The translations under genes and the position numbers were made by a program. Under the pieces are notes generated by a model. It did not search any database. It had not been told where the DNA came from and worked only from the letters and a program-made list of their open reading frames with translations. A stretch of DNA of 64,000 bases from an uncultured Flavobacteriales bacterium (GTDB lineage: Bacteria > Bacteroidota > Bacteroidia > Flavobacteriales_G > Salibacteraceae), in contig CALSRO010000008.1 of the NCBI GenBank assembly GCA_943788775.1, positions 124,001 through 188,000 on the forward strand, in the 5' to 3' direction. The number at the start of each line of letters is the position of its first letter. Position 1 is the stretch's first letter. This document shows, piece by piece, positions 57,765 through 64,000 of this stretch.

Positions 57765-60700
57765 TTATTCAAAAAGACTTGATTGTGATGCTTTGTCTCG
57801 CTGTGCTGTTGCGCTTTCACGAATGAGACTTTCTTTGTTGGTGATTAAGCCTGTGGCTTGCTTGTGGTCATCTCTAGCCATCCAGGTAATATCTCGCAAA
57901 GGGAGGTCAATACTCGCCAAAAAGGGACTATCAGGATTGGAAGCTACACGATGAATGTATTCTAATAGAGTACCCCGATTGGTGCCTTGATATAAGAACA
58001 TGGCACGGTGTACCTGGTCTATCAAATGACTGTTGGCTTTTTCTCCAAGGTTTTTACTGGCAGCTAGTCGCTCAGCAAAACCACCCAAAGCCTGCTTGTT
58101 ACCATTTTTGATAAGAATATGATCTGTGAACAAATCCTGAACATTGATGCTCAAACCTACCCGGCTAAACTTGGCCGCATCATCAAAATCACTTTCTACA
58201 AATCCGTAAAGCTGCAAGCCAACCGATGTAGAACTTGGTAAAATCATCTCCATCAAAGCCTTTGAGTAAAGCATTGAAAGCACTCTCACGGGCCATTTCT
58301 AATAATTCAGCCACAGTAACTTCACTACCATCTGCTTTTTCTACTTTTCATATTTACCAAACTCACTTACGGCCTGACCAAAGCAAGCGGTTAATAAGTC
58401 TGCCCCTCTAAAACCCAGGCGATAGAGTTCCTCAACCTCTTTTGCAACGGTTATTTCAATCGCTTTTTTGACTTCTTTATAACGTACCGATACCCTTGTC
58501 TCTGTGAAGGTCTAGCAGAAACAGTGACTGAAGATGCTAGTACATGCTTTCTCTGTTTAACCCTAAACTCCTATTGGCCATCTCTGTGTCTACAGGCCCA
58601 GCTGCCAGTAATATTCATGCGAGCCCCTAATATCGAATTGCATAAAGTTGTCCATGCTTCGGTGCTCTGATGTGCAAACATTATGCTAACGATTTCGGAT
58701 AGTTTGAGTTTCCAGAGCATCAAATATCTGGGTTAGTTTGTCTTCAAAATGTTCCTTTGCTTCTGTCAGAACTTTCATTATGATGATGCTTTCAAAGCAG
58801 TGCACTCTTCGGTTTTTGGTGTTTGAGGGGTTGCAGAAATTTAATGGGTACATATCTCCGATAGATCTTTTTAGCCATACATAGAAAAAATCCGACAAAT
58901 CCGCATAGGCAATTGCATCATAATAAGGTGGGTCGGTGACTACCGCATCGAGGTATTTGCTTTGAAAATTGAGATTTATCTCCGCTACTGGCATTGTTCA
59001 ACGAAACAGAAAATGGATGATTACTTTCTGATTCTATGTACCTAATTATCCAATCAATTTGATTTATTGCCCACCTCCCTGAACTTTCACAAAACGGATT
59101 TGATTCAGCATAATCAAATACCATTGATATTGCCTGACGTCCAAATAAATGTACTGACTGTTTCTCTCGAGGTATCCCAAAAGATGAATGAGTTTTGCTT
59201 TATAGCAATTCGATCTATTAATATTGCTAAGTATGTGGTAATGCCCTTGAAGTATTCATTCAATTCTACCCCATTCCTCTTTCATAAAATTTAAATGTGA
59301 AATAAGAGTCTGAACAGCTAATAACTGTCGATCTGAGTACATATCGCCCCATCTGATAAAGCCCCAAGTACAAGATAGGCATTGCTTGCGTATATTCGAC
59401 TGGCATCATTTCGCTGGGTCTTTCGACATCTTTTGTAAGCAATCTTCACCATTTCCATTTCAGCAGCATTTGGCAATCTGTATTCCTTTGACCTCTTTTG
59501 CCTTCTTCAATTACCGCCAGTAATCTTTCTAGTTGTAGACTTTTCTTTAAATTGCTTTTTAAGCGTTTTAACGTCCGTGATGCTTCCACAACAAGGACAT
59601 TTTAGATTTCCCCTTTGCAACCAACTGATCTTCATTCACACCATGGCGTATTTCAAATTGAATACTGTTTATTGAGCATTATTGGGTGCAGATAAATCTT
59701 CTTATCTGACTTTTTAACAAGATAGAATCCTCTTAAGAGGGGAACTTCTGCATTGCAACTCGGATTTGAGCACGTTCCTACTCTTAGCCCAATAATAAGC
59801 GATTGGGTTATTTCCATTGCTATTAGATGGATAAAGATTGTCCTATTTCCTTTTCCGTTTCAGCTAAGAACTTTTTTAGCGTAAAACTCTACATCAAAAG
59901 ACTTAGTCTGTTTGGAATCTTCACTCCAGTTGCACTACCTGAAGTGATAGGTCTTCCATTCATTAGGTATATTCCGAAAGGCTTTTTCGCCATACAGTTT
60001 CGTAAACTCGGAATTGGAGTAAGTAATAGGTTTGCCGTATTTCTGAGGAAATTCCAAACTTCCCTTTTGTATGATGTGAGCTACCGGGTTGATGTCGTTC
60101 CCGTAGGTTTTGCAACCCAATCTTGCTGCTTCTAATGGGATGGCTCCACCACCAGCAAAAGGATCAAATACCTTTGGCATTTTGTCCTGAAAGGCATCAA
60201 TGGCTTTTTGAGGCAGTTTCTTCGGCTTGAACTTCTTAGTTTGCTAAATGTCGGTCAGCCATAGCTATAGAGCTCTTTCTGCATGTTTTGATGGCTTTGT
60301 AAGCGATATCAAAATCATGCAAGAAGTCTTTGGCAGTTTTTCCTGCAGATGCATTGTGCGCCACCCAAATCAGCTTGCGGGCTTTGCCAATGATGGTATC
60401 ATCATTTTTATTGTCCCATTTGATCAAGCTGGCATCTGAGAGCATGTCTTTCGCTGCGGCTTTCTTTCCCTTGTCTTTGCCGCCTGAATGTACTTATCTG
60501 AGAACTTCCCAATGAACATCATCAGCCTATTCCTCAGTGTATCTTCCATCTTGTCAATGGCCGATGTATAGGGGATATCATCATAGGGTTTATAAGGGAT
60601 CTGTATTGTTTTCTTGCCTACCCAATAACTAAAGCAACGGCATCTTTAAAAGCTTGTGGGCAATTCTCATCTTCCGGGATCGGGCACCAAACTGGCAAAC

Positions 60701-60853
60701 ACCACAGCACGGCAAACGGGTAATGGTCGTCTTGCCCACCATAGGTGGAGGGTAGAAATGATGCCCATGCCTGATGGATTTGTCTCTTACACTTTCTGCC
60801 GATATTTCTTTAATCGGCATGGCTACTTCTATGAGTTTCTTAGCTTGTGGCAT
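57765..60853 (-). CDS. DUF1156 DNA methyltransferase with Zn-ribbon (many frameshifts)
   Basis: The ATG at 60853 overlaps the helicase stop (TAATG). The N-terminus is the DUF1156 signature: [20 protein letters not shown] followed by IRHGH. SAM-binding motif I is [13 protein letters not shown] (near 60150), with NDINPVAH after it. Zn-ribbon KCPCCGS lies near 59600, and catalytic motif [10 protein letters not shown] near 58930, the signature of adenine- or cytosine-N4 amino-methylases. A helical C-terminal part ends [10 protein letters not shown]. About ten indels break the frame. The reconstructed length is ~1020 aa. It probably modifies host DNA for self-marking or is part of the effector complex. 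Confidence 0.78.
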
Positions 60854-63800
60854 TATCCTTCAATTTTTTGTTTCCATTCTGCCATTGGCAAAAAGTATTG
60901 TACTCCTTTTGTTTTCAATTCGAACTTGAGCGCCTTTGCTGGGTTTTGAATGCGGTAAAGCTCAGGCTTCGCTTTTGCAATTCATCACGATATACAACCA
61001 GGCTGCATCACCTAACTGTGCCAGTCGATTCATTTCATTTTCACTCAGCATGACACTACCATCACCTGCGCTTCGTCCTTTCACTTCAATGTATCGCTTC
61101 AATTCTTCTGGGCTTATGCTCTTTACATCATAGCCTTCATTGTTAGCACTTACATCTTGAGGATTCCAACCTACGCTGATTTCGTAATCCATAGCTGCTT
61201 TCATCGCAATAGCTTCTGCTTCATCATCCGACTCATTCCGTAATGCCCTGAATATTCTACTTGGGTTAAAGGCACTACATAAGCACAACCCAATACTTCA
61301 GGAGCTTTAGGGTTAAGCTGGGTCATCAAATCCAAACTTCTCCAGTCTGCTTTTCTTTTTGTCAATCAGTTCGCTTAATGCGTTCTTGCTTTTTCAAGAT
61401 TTTTTCCTGCACCTTGTTGTCTCCCAAAATACTTTCCCCTGCAGTTCCTGTATGGAAATTTGTAAATCCATGATGACCTGTGTAAAGGCAGATTCTAATA
61501 ACCTCTTCGGTCTCAAGGCATCTTTGTTAACATGTGCTTTTGTATCCTCAAATTGCTGTGCAGTGATTTTCTCAAAACTCCATTGAATCACTTCATTGGT
61601 ATCAATTACTTCGGGTGGTTCAATTGGCTTGGTAAACTCGGTGGGTGTATGCAATCAATGAACTTTGCAGGGAGGTAATATGAAATTCTCCATCCTTGGC
61701 TTGATATACCATGACCAATCTTTCATCAGCTATGCTGTCATCCACTTTGCTCGGTCGATTGTCAACGATCTGGCTTTTCACAAAGAAGGCAAAATAGTCT
61801 TCCTTGTCATCTGGGGAGATAAGGATAGTCCCTTTGATCATATCTTCTCGGTATTGGTTGCGCACCACAGTAACCAAGCTATCAAAGACAGGATTCCCTG
61901 GGTTGATGTAATGCACTTTGCCTAAATCGCCAACACTTTGGTAGTCAAGGAAGATTTGTTTGTCAAAGCAAAACTGGATTGATTTGATGGCATCAAAGTG
62001 AATCTTATAGGTATCCTTTAACTCGGCAATAACCGTATCCGGCATCTTATCAATCTCTGAATATAGATTGCCTTAACTCTGTAAAAACGCCACCAAGATT
62101 TTTGAATGCCTTTTCGAAGAAAAGGCGGATATAAATAGGTTGTAGACGTCTTCTCGTCAGAGTTTTCTTTAAGCGTTCTTGCATCCTTAAAATCAACGGT
62201 ACTGTGCGCCAATTTATCCTTCTGCTGATTAATCTTTTCCTTGAATTGTATTTTTAAAGCAGCATCATCTTGTGACAAGAATCTATCTAGTTCAGTCTCT
62301 TTTCCATTGAATACAGAATTGATGATGTCATCGAGACCAACTCCTTCCAAAACATCTTGAATTACGTCATAGACTCTATCATCTCCCATTCCTTCACGGA
62401 TAATGTCGAGCTTGGTCAATAGGCGCTCTAGTACTTTACCTTCCTTGGTATTGCTCGCCACCATATTAAACACCAACACATCTTGCTTTTGGCCGTATCG
62501 ATGAATACGCCCCATGCGTTGTTCTAATCGGTTGGGATTCCATGGAATATCCCAATTGATTAGCAAGCGACAGAACTGAAGGTTGATACCTTCACCAGCA
62601 GCATCTGTTCCAATCAAGATTTGGGTATCAGGTTTGGCAAATGCCCATTGTGCATCTCTTCGCTCATCAACATTCTTACCGCCATGGATGGTGGCTACTT
62701 TGTAGCCTCCACTTTTGGTTAGCCGTTCTTCCAGATAAAGCAAGGTGTCTTTATGCTCTGTGAAGATGACCAGCTTCTCACCATTATCTAAGACACCATT
62801 TGATTTAAGTAGCTCTTGTAAGTTCTTGAAACTTCTTCTCTTCTTGCTTACGGTTATAAAGCGTTTGAGCCATATCAAACAACTTCTTCACCTCATTGGC
62901 TTCTTGCTGAATTTCACCAATACTCTTGGCCGTAGTAAAAAGCTTGAATTTTCGAGGATCGGCCATTATCCCATCTAGCGCATCTCTTTCATCATCTTCA
63001 AGGTCTTCGTATTCCTCAATATTATCTACATCAAAACCTTCTAGTTTATGTCTTTGGCTCCATAGATTTGGGTTTTTATTTACCTCGTCAACAATGCCTT
63101 GGAGAGCACCCCATCTTCTTTCCAATGTGTTCTTTATTGCAAAAATCGAGCTGACCAGCCTGCGCTGCATTACTGTCAATGCTAAGTGAAACATGGATAT
63201 TTTTTGTCTCAGAGGCTTCCTCTTTTCGCTTAGTCAGGTATTTTGTAACTGCATCATAGAGTTCCTTTTCTTCGGGAGTAAGTTGATAAGCACCGTCTTG
63301 GTATACCTATCTTTAAAAAGTGGCTTCCCTTGCCAATCCTTCATGTCTTCTTTTAACCTACGGATGAAGAATTTATTGATGCCATTATGCTCTAGTTCCT
63401 TTATACGCGTAGAAGCAATTTCATCTGTAGCAAATATGTCTTCATCCAGAAGTTGCAGTAGTTTTTTAAAGTATCTGTGCGACCTCTGTGAGGTGTGGCT
63501 GTAAGCAGCAAAATATGTTCGCATTGCTGTGACAAGAACTGAGCTGCTTTGTAGCGCTGGGATAAATATTGTTTTGTGCCATAGTCATATGCGGAAAGTT
63601 TATGACACTCATCAAATACTATCAAATCCCAATGGGAATTGCTTGCAACATTCAAAACATCTTCCCGAGATATGAAATCTATTGAAGTGACTATTCTTGG
63701 TGCAGTGTGAAAAACGTTGGGATCGGATGAAAATAAGGCTCTGTTTACCAGTGTAAATGGGATATTAAACTTGATTCCCATTTCATCTTCCTGCCATTGC

Positions 63801-64000
63801 TTTAGTTAGTCCACCAGGAGTGACAATCAGAATGCGTTCAGCCAGCCCTCTCATCATCAATTCCTTGATAAGAAGCCCAGTCATAATCGTTTTTCCAGCC
63901 CCAGTATCATCAGCAAGTAGAAATCGAATTTTAGGAAGTGGTAATAGGAATTTATAAACTGCCTCCACCTGATGAGGTAGAGGGTCTACAATGCTGCAAT
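60853..64000 (-). CDS. SNF2-like helicase with DUF3883, 5' part outside window (frameshifted)
   Basis: The Q-motif-like [15 protein letters not shown] is followed by Walker [17 protein letters not shown] box [11 protein letters not shown], motif [11 protein letters not shown], and motifs V-VI in [14 protein letters not shown] and [11 protein letters not shown]. The C-terminal DUF3883 domain is [20 protein letters not shown] plus [11 protein letters not shown], a PD-(D/E)XK-like fold, ending [10 protein letters not shown]. It runs off the right edge. Six or more indels interrupt it. It resembles RapA-type ATPases of defence operons. Its stop overlaps the methylase start, fixing the operon order helicase-methylase-DUF499. 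Confidence 0.8.

Overview
The window looks like Bacteroidota DNA, most likely from a Flavobacteriales-type bacterium. Evidence: a Por/type IX secretion C-terminal sorting domain on a subtilase, a CarboxypepD_reg/DUF5686 outer-membrane protein, a fused IcmF mutase, a Bacteroidota-style promoter -7 box (TATCTTTG) before icmF, TTG/GTG starts and weak Shine-Dalgarno signals. No rRNA or CRISPR array was seen. The only tRNA sequence is a 22-nt 3' fragment.

Region 1 (1-26.2 kb) is ordinary chromosome. It holds a glycerophosphodiester phosphodiesterase, a DUF4197 lipoprotein, icmF, and a four-helix-bundle gene between palindromic AGTC-rich blocks. It continues with an overlapping minus-strand operon (BtaA-like DUF3419 transferase, UbiA-like membrane transferase, PEP-synthase-like phosphotransferase, GNAT), secreted proteins, a DPM1-like glycosyltransferase, DUF5686, a TPR histidine kinase with NarL-type regulator, and an RluA-type pseudouridine synthase. 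Several genes carry one isolated frameshift or nonsense codon.

Region 2 (26.2-33.7 kb) is a tightly packed eight-gene minus-strand operon: an HPD-less J-domain membrane protein, two DUF4407 proteins, a membrane-tethered transglutaminase-like protein, small membrane proteins and a repeat lipoprotein. I know of no described system with this set.

Region 3 (33.7-38.8 kb) is repeat-rich. It contains a gene between two ~194-bp direct repeats, and then a tRNA(Asp)-like 3' end plus terminator at 35.0 kb, which reads as the outer attachment site of an integrated element extending to the right.

Region 4 (38.9-47.7 kb) is the best candidate for an undescribed system: two tandem J-like proteins (one with a zinc-ribbon tail), a membrane-anchored coiled-coil protein with a GrpE-like cytosolic tail, a divergent Hsp70, a Ser/Thr kinase-AAA+-UVR fusion and a TerB-like protein. 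The last four genes are separated by 8, 10 and 2 bp. It can be read as a self-contained Hsp70 machine with its own co-chaperones, exchange factor, ATPase remodeller and kinase.

Region 5 (47.7-64 kb) is an accessory/defence island. It has a mosaic of a small domain and BspA-like (DUF285) repeats, a Cas4-like/DEDD nuclease (DUF2779), a duplicate of a coiled-coil gene also found at 35.2 kb, a tyrosine-recombinase C-terminal remnant, and a minus-strand helicase(DUF3883)-DUF1156 methylase-DUF499 ATPase operon running off the right edge. Nearly every gene here is broken by 1-nt indels while catalytic motifs stay intact. This looks more like uncorrected sequence than genuine decay, but sequence alone cannot settle it.
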